Positions 47,392 through 54,654 of a DNA stretch of 54,654 bases are shown in pieces (position 1 is the first letter of the stretch; each line of letters opens with the position of its first letter). Origin of the DNA: Candidatus Babeliales bacterium (GTDB taxonomy: Bacteria > Babelota > Babeliae > Babelales > JABCYS01); NCBI GenBank assembly GCA_016929235.1, contig JAFGJD010000006.1:1-54654 (forward strand), given 5' to 3'. A program made the position numbers and the translations under genes. Below the pieces are notes generated by a model. It was not told where the DNA came from, ran no database searches, and saw only the letters and a list, made by a program, of their open reading frames with translations.

Positions 47392-49647
47392 ATGAAGAAG
47401 CTCTTAATTGTCGAGTCTCCCGCTAAAATCAAAACCCTGTCCAAGATCTTGGGTAAGGATTTTAAGATTATGTCCACCCTTGGACATATCATGGATTTGC
47501 CACGAAAGAGCATCGGTGTTGAAATTACCAAATCAGATATCAAGCTCGAGTATGTTCCCATAGAGGACAAAGAAAAGATTATTGCTGATATTGTAAAGGC
47601 AGCCAAGACTGCTGATGAAATCTATCTGGCTCCTGACCCTGATCGTGAGGGTGAAATCATTGCATGGCACGTTGAACAAGAAATCAAGAAGGCAACTAAA
47701 GGCAGCAAGAAAAAGATCCACAGAATCGGGTTCAATGAAATTACAAAGTCTGCAGTTGAAGAAGCGATCAACAATCCTGAAAAAGTAGACCTGCACCGTG
47801 TAGCCGCTCAACAGGCGCGTCGTGTGCTCGATCGTTGGGTTGGATACGAAGTGTCACCCATCTTGTGGCAAAAGATCAAAGCAGGATTATCTGCAGGCCG
47901 AGTGCAATCGGTTGCTCTCAAAATTATCTGCGAACGTGAACAGGCAATTCGTGATTTTAAACCAGAAGAATATTGGACTATTGAAGGCTTGTTCAAACAA
48001 GCCAAGGCAAGCCTATCAGCAATGCTTACCCATATCAGTAAAAAGAAAGCTGATATTAAAAATGAAAAAGCTGCTAACAAGATTCTCGATGACCTTAAGA
48101 AAACAGAATTCGCCGTTGAATCAATTGTGGATAAACAACGCTCAAAAAATCCGCTTCCACCCTTCATGACAAGTACGCTTCAGCAGGCCGCACACAATCA
48201 ACTTGGCTTCTCGGTTAAACGAACTATGCAAGTTGCACAAAAACTTTATGAAGGCATTCCGTTAAAAGATCCTGATCACCCTGTTGCACTGATTACATAT
48301 ATGAGAACTGACTCGCTCCGTCTTTCAGAAACAGCGCTCAAGCAGGCTCGCTCATACATAGGATCACAGTTTGAGAAAGCATATCTTCCACAAAAAGCAA
48401 ACGTATTTTCCAAAAAAAGTAAAAGTAAAACGCAAGATGCCCATGAAGCGATTCGTCCGATCGACGTGGCGCTAACACCCACAATACTTCGTCAATATCT
48501 AGGTGCAGATGAAATCAAATTATATGAACTGATTTGGAAACGATGCGTTGCCAGTCAAATGACACCAGCACAGTATGCCCAACGCCAAGTTACCATTCAA
48601 GGCGGTAAATACACATTTAAAACAACTGGATCCACATTAATCTTTGATGGTTTTTTGAAGGTATACAAGGATGACGAAGATAAGGATGAAACAACAATTA
48701 TTCCAAAAGAGCTTGAAGAGAAGCAACCAATCGAACTTACCAAAACAGATCCCAAACAACATTTTACCCAACCACCACCACGTTTTAATGAAAGTTCACT
48801 AGTAAAAGAGCTAGAAAAAGAAGGCATTGGTCGCCCAAGTACCTATGCATCCATTATCAGCACCATACAAGCGCGTGATTATACAGAGCTCGATGATCGA
48901 AAACGATTTGTACCAACTGAATTAGGTATGACCGTTTCAAAATTGCTCAGTGATAACCTTCCTAAAATTATGAAGATTTCGTTTACAGCACAGATGGAAC
49001 AGGAGCTTGACAAGATTGAGCATGAAAAATTGGACCGTGATAAATTACTCCGAACCTTCTATCAAGAATTCGAAGAGGATCTTGAAGAGTTTCGAGGCAA
49101 ACGAAAACGCACAGCCGAGAAAACTGATATCACCTGTCCAAAATGTAAGGAAGGTAAGTTATTGATCAGGTTTGGAAGGGCGGGCTCATTCCTAGGATGT
49201 AGCACGTATCCAACATGTGATTTCACAACCAATTTCAAGCGAGATGAAGATGGCAAAATAGAAATTGTCGAGACCATCCACCCTACCGTCCTCAAAGAAA
49301 AGTGCCCCGAATGCGGTGAGCCCCTCAGGCGCATAGTTGGTAAGTGTGGAGAATTTATTTCATGCAGCGGCTATCCAAAATGTAAGTATGTCCATCAGCA
49401 ATATGCATCGTTTAAATGCCCGCAAGACAAGGGCGACGTTGCAAAGCGCTGCTGGAAAGGTGGAACGTTCTGGGGCTGTGTAAACTATCCAGACTGTAAG
49501 TTTGCAATCTTCAGCGATATTGAAGAGAAACCGTGTCCACAGTGTAAGAAGCCATATCTAATGAAGAAGACTAACAAAGAAGGCAATACGATACTTCATT
49601 GCACAAAAGAATGTGGTTATTCACATCCACAAAAAGCGAAAAAGTAA
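47392..49647 (+). CDS. topA: DNA topoisomerase I
   Basis: Relaxes negative supercoils. The 751 residues start with the TOPRIM domain (LLIVESPAKIKTL, and DPDREGEIIAWH near 80-91). The catalytic Tyr lies in ITYMRTDS (about 305). The C-terminus has four zinc-ribbon units (CPKC, CPEC, CPQD, CPQC starts) between about 580 and 748. In the third, the second Cys of the first pair is replaced, so it may be degenerate. AGGA is 5 bases before the ATG. The 3' end overlaps the heparinase-like gene by 27 bases, tail to tail. Confidence 0.96.
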   Translation: MKKLLIVESPAKIKTLSKILGKDFKIMSTLGHIMDLPRKSIGVEITKSDIKLEYVPIEDKEKIIADIVKAAKTADEIYLAPDPDREGEIIAWHVEQEIKKATKGSKKKIHRIGFNEITKSAVEEAINNPEKVDLHRVAAQQARRVLDRWVGYEVSPILWQKIKAGLSAGRVQSVALKIICEREQAIRDFKPEEYWTIEGLFKQAKASLSAMLTHISKKKADIKNEKAANKILDDLKKTEFAVESIVDKQRSKNPLPPFMTSTLQQAAHNQLGFSVKRTMQVAQKLYEGIPLKDPDHPVALITYMRTDSLRLSETALKQARSYIGSQFEKAYLPQKANVFSKKSKSKTQDAHEAIRPIDVALTPTILRQYLGADEIKLYELIWKRCVASQMTPAQYAQRQVTIQGGKYTFKTTGSTLIFDGFLKVYKDDEDKDETTIIPKELEEKQPIELTKTDPKQHFTQPPPRFNESSLVKELEKEGIGRPSTYASIISTIQARDYTELDDRKRFVPTELGMTVSKLLSDNLPKIMKISFTAQMEQELDKIEHEKLDRDKLLRTFYQEFEEDLEEFRGKRKRTAEKTDITCPKCKEGKLLIRFGRAGSFLGCSTYPTCDFTTNFKRDEDGKIEIVETIHPTVLKEKCPECGEPLRRIVGKCGEFISCSGYPKCKYVHQQYASFKCPQDKGDVAKRCWKGGTFWGCVNYPDCKFAIFSDIEEKPCPQCKKPYLMKKTNKEGNTILHCTKECGYSHPQKAKK

Positions 49648-51462
49648 CGTCTGACAGACACTACGACCACAAATTGCAGCACATCGCATTTTTGAGCCAT
49701 ATTTCTGGGCATACCATGCATCCACAATCTCCGTATCCCCTTCAACATGCAGAGCCACCTTAGCCCCTGATATGTTTGATTGCAGTATGATTAGATTCCC
49801 ATCACGCGAAGCCATTACTGACGGCCCAATAATAAAATTCCATGTCGTATCAACTGCATCATCACCGGTCCACTGGTCCACAATGTTCAGTGATTGCCCA
49901 TCGCACACAAGAGTCCTCGTTGCTCTTCTGCTACCAGACATCCACGATGTCTGCAACACGTCTGTTACACCCACAGTTCGCTCAGGAAGAGTAAGCGCAA
50001 ATAACCGCTCATCAAATGGAACCGGTTCTTCACCCGTTTTCCAGAATGTATTATGCACAGTAACTGAGCGAAACCGATTCCGCCATATACCTGACGGCGT
50101 ATATAGATAGCTTCCAGGATCAACAATAAAAGGTTCATCATCAACCGCAAGTGTTATGCTTCCCATATCATTGTGGAAATGACCAGACGGCTGCTGTGAT
50201 TGATATGCATGATGACGCAAACTTACATGCAGATGTTCTGTTTTTATGACCGACACTCCAAACTGACGGTACAATTTCGTGCCGTATTTTTTTTCATTAG
50301 ATTGCATCGCTTGAAGAATCTTATCCGTAATGCCATAGTGCAGCAGTTTACCCGAATCATCATCACCGATCTGAATCAATGACGCTGGGCACCAGACCAT
50401 GAAATCAAACATGCGTCGTAATTTTTTTTCAAACGATAGGGAGAGCTGAATACTAGATTCCTGCAGCAATAGCCCGGCATGATAAAAAAGTTCCGTTACC
50501 AAACCATGATATGCGGTAGACCCTTCGTAATCGGCGCCCTCGTCAAACACTTGTTTTTCAAACTCAGTTTCAATCTCTTTAGTAACCCATGATAATTTTT
50601 GATCAACACCAGGCCACAAATTAAAAAACCAACATAACGACAAGTATCCAACAAGATCTGATAGATAATGGTTTGACGTGCGACCATCATACACTTCCCA
50701 ATTATGCTCTAGATAGAGCATATGATTGTAAAGAGATTCGACAAGCGTTTGCCAAAATGAACCCGGAATAGATGTTACATCTTTAAAAAAATGCACCCCA
50801 ACAATCATGTTGTATGCACGAATACCCACATCCATAGGACATATCCAATTCGGCCCTAAAAGATATGGATTGCGTTCTATCCAATCAGACGCATGCTCTT
50901 GAAATGCATCAACATACCGCTGCTCACCCGTCTCGCGATATGCCAAACCAAGCACAAGTAGATGCTGAAGTCGTGAAAGCTCCCACGGAATTTTGATATC
51001 TTTGCACAATGTTTCTGTTGTACCGGATGTGATAATAATGTCTCGGTAAAATACAGACGAATCAAATGTCACGTCACTGCCAGGCGATTGATTCTGCAAT
51101 CGAAAATCGTCATGCCACGGTATACGATCAAACGTAAGAGGCCCTGAACCTAGCAGGTCAAATGTCTTATTCACGTACGCATCCGCCTGCTCAATCAGAC
51201 CAGCCGGTCGATCATAGAGCGCATCTAGATATGGCAATGATAACGTCGAGATACGCTTCCATTCGTGTTCAAATAAACCAAGATTATGTCGTGAAGCAAT
51301 CTGCTCCCAAATGTAGTGAGCCGTTCCATCTACTGCTTGTTTGCGAATTTTCCTTTGATACCAAGATGTACTTACGCGTTGGCGAACAATGCCAACCGTT
51401 TTAAGAGGGCCATATTCCCAGGTTTTTTTTATATAGTGCGGAATACGAGAAAACGAAATCAC
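49621..51462 (-). CDS. Heparinase II/III-like polysaccharide lyase family protein
   Basis: Has the two-part layout of heparinase II/III and alginate-lyase relatives. The 613 residues comprise an alpha/alpha-toroid (about 90-380) and a beta-sandwich. HFHNDMGSITLAVDDEPFIV and DPGSYLYT near 430-455, then RSVTVHNT, carry the family's typical catalytic His. No signal peptide is visible, unlike secreted lyases. Bacterial homologues without one often lie with polysaccharide or O-antigen genes. The start is a GTG with GGGGA upstream. It is last of the metG-ferritin group, 11 bases after ferritin. Confidence 0.8.
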   Translation of the reverse strand: MISFSRIPHYIKKTWEYGPLKTVGIVRQRVSTSWYQRKIRKQAVDGTAHYIWEQIASRHNLGLFEHEWKRISTLSLPYLDALYDRPAGLIEQADAYVNKTFDLLGSGPLTFDRIPWHDDFRLQNQSPGSDVTFDSSVFYRDIIITSGTTETLCKDIKIPWELSRLQHLLVLGLAYRETGEQRYVDAFQEHASDWIERNPYLLGPNWICPMDVGIRAYNMIVGVHFFKDVTSIPGSFWQTLVESLYNHMLYLEHNWEVYDGRTSNHYLSDLVGYLSLCWFFNLWPGVDQKLSWVTKEIETEFEKQVFDEGADYEGSTAYHGLVTELFYHAGLLLQESSIQLSLSFEKKLRRMFDFMVWCPASLIQIGDDDSGKLLHYGITDKILQAMQSNEKKYGTKLYRQFGVSVIKTEHLHVSLRHHAYQSQQPSGHFHNDMGSITLAVDDEPFIVDPGSYLYTPSGIWRNRFRSVTVHNTFWKTGEEPVPFDERLFALTLPERTVGVTDVLQTSWMSGSRRATRTLVCDGQSLNIVDQWTGDDAVDTTWNFIIGPSVMASRDGNLIILQSNISGAKVALHVEGDTEIVDAWYAQKYGSKMRCAAICGRSVCQTLLFRFLWM

Positions 51463-51473
51463 ACCGTCCCCGT

Positions 51474-51959
51474 TTAGCTACGAGACGCCATCCATTGATC
51501 AATCACAAGCAATGCTGCGCCATTTGTCGCAAGCTCAAGTTTGTCCACAACTTCCTGTGCTGATGCTTCTTCTTCGACTTGTTCGGCAACAAACCATTGG
51601 AGAAAGTTTTCAGTTGCAATATCATTATGAGTGCGAGCATCTGCAACCAAACCATCTATCAATGAACTTACATAACACTCATGCTTGTACGCAGCCTCAA
51701 ACACATCTAGCGGAGAGGCCCAAGATCCCTTAGGAACATCTATTTTCGAAAGTGCCACGTTACCGCCACGATCGATCACGTACTGAAATATTTTCATCGC
51801 ATGCCCTACTTCTTCCTTAGCTTGCAGTTTCAGCCAATGAGCCATCCCCATTAACCCTGCTTGGGCACAATAAGCTGCCATCGCTAGATAAATATAAGAA
51901 GAATGCAGCTCTGCATTGATCTGTTTATTAAGCGCATCTTGCATTTGTGATTTCAACAT
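51474..51959 (-). CDS. ftnA: Ferritin
   Basis: Iron-storage protein that forms a hollow 24-mer. The 161 residues match bacterial ferritin length. Ferroxidase-centre residues are visible: E17 (INAELHS), E50 and H53 (KEEVGHA), and the later pair in QWFVAEQVEEEA. No heme-ligand Met of bacterioferritin type was assigned. AAGGAG 6 bases before the ATG supports the start. It lies 9 bases after the MetRS C-terminal-domain gene. Confidence 0.93.
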   Translation of the reverse strand: MLKSQMQDALNKQINAELHSSYIYLAMAAYCAQAGLMGMAHWLKLQAKEEVGHAMKIFQYVIDRGGNVALSKIDVPKGSWASPLDVFEAAYKHECYVSSLIDGLVADARTHNDIATENFLQWFVAEQVEEEASAQEVVDKLELATNGAALLVIDQWMASRS

Positions 51960-51968
51960 GAGAACTCC

Positions 51969-52331
51969 TTATCGCAAACGTGTCCCGTTTGGTACATGTC
52001 CAGTTATAGTCGTTATGTGAGGAGTGCCATCTTCATCTCCTGCACACAGAATCATGCCATGGGATTCAAATCCCATCATGGCACGTGGAGCTAAATTATA
52101 CACAAATACGCCCTGCTTATCGACAAGGTCAGCCGGTTCAAAAAAGGAACGCAGCCCTGCAAGAATCTGGCGATTCCCCAGCTCACCAAAATCAACCTCC
52201 AAACGATACAATTTTTTAGACTTGGGAACGTCCTCGCACGCCACAATTGTTCCAACACGCAGCTCAACCTTTGCCACGTCGTTAATAGTGATCGTTGTAT
52301 CGATTACCGACTGTTCAGTCTTAGTCTCCAT
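51969..52331 (-). CDS. Stand-alone tRNA-binding domain of methionyl-tRNA synthetase
   Basis: The 120 residues form the OB-fold (EMAP/CsaA-type) domain usually fused to the C-terminus of MetRS, where it dimerises and aids tRNA binding. Motifs: VAKVELRVGTIVACEDVP, KLYRLEVDFG and GFESHGMIL. It starts 11 bases before the metG stop, in another frame, and has its own RBS (AGGA). A separate subunit rather than a sequencing frameshift is the better reading, since a CsaA-like relative could also be meant. Confidence 0.85.
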   Translation of the reverse strand: METKTEQSVIDTTITINDVAKVELRVGTIVACEDVPKSKKLYRLEVDFGELGNRQILAGLRSFFEPADLVDKQGVFVYNLAPRAMMGFESHGMILCAGDEDGTPHITTITGHVPNGTRLR

Positions 52332-53865
52332 GAGCTATTCCTGACTTTTCGAATAAGGTTGGTATCTTCTTTAATGTAAACACATGGCACCATGCACCAG
52401 CCATCTGTTCGATGTTATCGATTCCTGGCTGAATGATGATCGAGTATCCAAGCGCATCAAGCAGCACCATCATTTTATCAGGCATTACCGGCAATAAAAT
52501 AACGCCTATCGTTTTGAGTGCATGACAGGTTGCTGCAATTCGGTCTGCAAATGCGGCCTTATCATTCTTAACAAGCTTCCATGGTTCTTGTGCATGGAAA
52601 AATGCATTCGTTTGATTGATGAACTTCCAGACGTGTCCGAGAGCTTGGTGATAAAGACATCCATCCATTGCCTCACAATAGGCAAGTAACATAGCATTGG
52701 CATGATTGCGCAATTCGTGTGCCTCTGGTGACCATGTATCAGGAGCTTCAACCTTCTCTAGATCATATCGTAATGAAAGGCTCAATGTCCGGTTCAAGAG
52801 ATTACCAAGATCGTTGGCAAGATCAGTTTCAATCTTTTGTTCGAGTTCGGTATCACTAAAATCACCATCATGCGTTACCGCCATCTGGCGCACAAGATAA
52901 TAGCGAACCGGATCGACTCCGTACGTTGCTTGTAATTCCATAGGATCAACAACGTTACCAAACGATTTTGACATCTTCTGTTTGTTTACGGTAATCCATC
53001 CATGCACCAACATATGCTTTGGAAGTGCAAGATTGGATGCCATCAGGAATGCAGGCCAATAAACTGCATGGAATCTCAAGATATCTTTTGCCATGACATG
53101 CAAATTGGCAGGCCACCATTTTTCAAACATTGCTTTTTTGGAGGGATCACCATAACCAACACCTGTAATATAGTTATTGAGTGCATCCGCCCACACGTAC
53201 ACAACGTGCTTGGGATCACCCGGGAATGGAATTCCCCATTTAACTGTTGTACGCGAAATGCTTAAATCCTTAAGCCCTCCCTTCACAAATGAAATCACTT
53301 CGTTAAGCCGCTCACGAGGAATCACAAATTCAGGGCACTCTTCATAAAAAGTAAGAAGTCGATCCTGATACTTGGAAAGTTTAAAGAAGTAGCTCTCTTC
53401 AGACACCAACTGCGTTGCACGACCACATGATGGACATGGTGGCGCATCATCTTGCGTATCGACAAAGGTTTCACATGGCGTACAATACCAGCCTTTATAA
53501 AAATCTTTATAGATATCACCCTTATCAATCAGGTCTTGCAACCACTGCTGTACCGCTTTAATGTGATGCGTATCTGTAGTTCGAATAAAGTGATCATACT
53601 CGATATTGTAAGCTTTCCACGCATCCTTATAAGCAGGGATAAAGCTATCGACAAACACTTGTGGTTCCTTGCCAGCTTTCTCTGCAGCCTGGGCAATCTT
53701 TTGGCCGTGCTCGTCCGTTCCAGTCAGAAAGAAAACCTCCTTACCCTTGAGCTTATTCCAGCGTGCCGCTACATCAGCAAGCAGAGTAGAATACAGCGAC
53801 CCAAGATGAGGTTTAGCAGTCCCATAATAGATGGGAGTCGTAACATAAAAAGTTGATGGTTTCAC
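52321..53865 (-). CDS. metG: Methionyl-tRNA synthetase, catalytic chain
   Basis: Charges tRNA-Met and initiator tRNA. The 514 residues cover the class I core with the HLGS signature (TPIYYGTAKPHLGS), a CP zinc knuckle with two Cys pairs (CTPC and CPSC, about 127-145) and KMSKS near 300. They also include the helical anticodon-binding domain. The protein ends just after IPTLFEK, where longer enzymes continue into the tRNA-binding domain. Here that domain is encoded by the overlapping next gene. Confidence 0.95.
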   Translation of the reverse strand: MKPSTFYVTTPIYYGTAKPHLGSLYSTLLADVAARWNKLKGKEVFFLTGTDEHGQKIAQAAEKAGKEPQVFVDSFIPAYKDAWKAYNIEYDHFIRTTDTHHIKAVQQWLQDLIDKGDIYKDFYKGWYCTPCETFVDTQDDAPPCPSCGRATQLVSEESYFFKLSKYQDRLLTFYEECPEFVIPRERLNEVISFVKGGLKDLSISRTTVKWGIPFPGDPKHVVYVWADALNNYITGVGYGDPSKKAMFEKWWPANLHVMAKDILRFHAVYWPAFLMASNLALPKHMLVHGWITVNKQKMSKSFGNVVDPMELQATYGVDPVRYYLVRQMAVTHDGDFSDTELEQKIETDLANDLGNLLNRTLSLSLRYDLEKVEAPDTWSPEAHELRNHANAMLLAYCEAMDGCLYHQALGHVWKFINQTNAFFHAQEPWKLVKNDKAAFADRIAATCHALKTIGVILLPVMPDKMMVLLDALGYSIIIQPGIDNIEQMAGAWCHVFTLKKIPTLFEKSGIAHGD

Positions 53866-53912
53866 GTTATATCTCCGTGTCTTGGCACCATATATGTGTG
53901 ATTCGGCAGCGT

Positions 53913-53935
53913 CTCACAGAGTGAGCGTATTACGC
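53913..53935. repeat. Adjacent inverted repeats upstream of metG
   Basis: CTCAC-AGA-GTGAG (53913-53925) directly adjoins GCGTA-T-TACGC (53925-53935), about 50-70 bases upstream of the metG ATG. This could be a regulator site or leader hairpins. It is too short for a T-box and no T-run follows. Confidence 0.4.
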
Positions 53936-53976
53936 AAAAAAAGCAACTTTAATAAAAAGCATACGATCACAAAATC

Positions 53977-54399
53977 CTAGCGAGTCGCATGTTTCGGACT
54001 CATATATACCTGTAGATAATATTCGGCAATATCAGGTCGCTTTATTTCGTGACGTATAAATTCCAGAAAATCACCCTTTCTGTCATTAGGTACGCTCCAA
54101 ACATGTTCAATGCCCTTATCAAATCGCTTCAGGCAATATTCCAATTGTGCAAGGCGAATACAATTAAGATTTGCCCCATCTACCAATAACTCATCCCCCA
54201 TCTCAAGGTTTTCAGGATTATGCTGGTATGCAAGTGCCCGCTCAAGAAAATGCGTCAAGGATTCGTTCATAGATGGAGGCTGATAACCCTGCAAACATCT
54301 TTGGTACAACCTAAAAAATGAGTTCGGATCATAAGTTTCCATAGCACTGCACGACAATCCTATGCACAATAGAGATGAAATCCATAGAGTTCTATTCAT
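53977..54399 (-). CDS. Small secreted protein, unknown
   Basis: Not recognised. The start at MNRTLWISSL (54399) is supported by GGGGAG 9 bases upstream. The frame is open 7 codons further. The 140 residues have a signal peptide (about 1-19, ending SCSA), followed by METYDPNSF and a helical mature part with several aromatic residues. GDELLVDGANLN slightly resembles the end of an ankyrin unit, but no second motif supports it. Confidence 0.65.
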   Translation of the reverse strand: MNRTLWISSLLCIGLSCSAMETYDPNSFFRLYQRCLQGYQPPSMNESLTHFLERALAYQHNPENLEMGDELLVDGANLNCIRLAQLEYCLKRFDKGIEHVWSVPNDRKGDFLEFIRHEIKRPDIAEYYLQVYMSPKHATR

Positions 54400-54496
54400 A
54401 ATAGAAAGCTCCCCATACAATAAAACAGGCGGTGTTCCATCAATTCAGAAATAGCCAGTCTCCAACACCCTTAGAAACCGATTATCTACACCAAAA

Positions 54497-54654
54497 CTAC
54501 CCCGCTCTTAAAGAAACCCACGCCTTCTCTAAGATATTTCTATTAATATGCTCTTTAAAAAAGCTAAAATTACTCATTCTTTTCGGCCAAGAATCCACTT
54601 GAGCCTGAAGCTCAGCAGACATCACCTCGAGACGCACATCCTGGCGCGATGGCA
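54497..54654 (-). CDS. C-terminal end of an unidentified protein (runs off the window)
   Basis: An open frame enters from the right edge and stops at a TAG at 54497-54499. It encodes at least 51 residues including RLEVMSAELQAQVDSWPKRM and an end EKAWVSLRAG. The Leu/Val/Trp spacing is compatible with a DUF721/DciA-like tail, but the fragment is too short to call. It would be the gene upstream of the secreted orphan at 53977-54399. Confidence 0.45.
   Translation of the reverse strand, partial: PSRQDVRLEVMSAELQAQVDSWPKRMSNFSFFKEHINRNILEKAWVSLRAG

Noticed and set aside
47157-47606. Minus-strand frame of 149 codons crossing into topA
   Set aside because: It overlaps the conserved TOPRIM region of topA on the opposite strand and has no RBS or recognisable product.

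Overview
The window reads as a dense stretch of a Gram-negative-type bacterial chromosome, probably from an intracellular, reduced-genome lineage such as Candidatus Dependentiae (TM6/Babeliae). That assignment is an inference. It rests on a batA-batE aerotolerance-type cluster interrupted by two ankyrin-like genes, many small orphan proteins with signal peptides, isolated housekeeping genes in unusual neighbourhoods (rpsI without rplM, a split MetRS, a split GspE/PilB) and the absence of visible metabolic operons. A lipoprotein, a TonB-like protein, a secretion/pilus ATPase and a PlsC-type acyltransferase suggest a two-membrane envelope. No rRNA, CRISPR array, prophage or transposase was found. 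The only mobile element is an intein.

Layout. 1-9.5 kb holds cmk (cut by the window edge), recJ, lysS, superoxide dismutase, an FtsB-like septum protein, a C-terminal processing protease, a RluB-type pseudouridine synthase, rpsI, tRNA-Thr(CGT), a DksA/TraR-type zinc protein and tadA. 9.6-14.4 kb holds gyrB, interrupted by a 432-residue HNH intein at the conserved EGDSAGG/S site, then tilS. 14.4-16.5 kb is a run of small secreted orphans. 16.8-22.1 kb has a TonB-like protein, a secreted orphan, an FAD oxidoreductase with an NDP-sugar epimerase, and dnaJ. 22.1-26.1 kb has secreted orphans, a NurA-type nuclease coupled to sufU, and a large secreted coiled-coil protein.

26.2-29.9 kb carries four tandem exported HAD-fold paralogues. 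Two keep the catalytic aspartates and two have lost them. sufS follows, then an exported protein with kinase-like motifs at 31.4 kb. 32.9-35.0 kb is a secretion/pilus ATPase split into two genes plus a FUN14-like membrane protein. Then come hup, with a good promoter and terminator, and tRNA-Leu(TAA) and tRNA-Cys(GCA).

35.7-47.0 kb is one long minus-strand envelope operon: membrane protein, plsC, batA, batB, two ankyrin-like secreted proteins, batC, batD, batE, an M23 peptidase, two adjacent signal peptidases I and a rhodanese lipoprotein. Most junctions overlap or are only a few bases apart. 47.4-54.7 kb holds topA, a heparinase II/III-like protein, ferritin, the split metG pair, another secreted orphan and the end of an unidentified gene.

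The points most worth following are the gyrB intein and its repeated W-x-D-x-E units, the alternating intact and degenerate HAD array, the exported kinase-like protein, the ankyrin pair inside the bat operon beside duplicated signal peptidases, and a recurrent Met right after the predicted signal-peptide cleavage site in seven secreted orphans.
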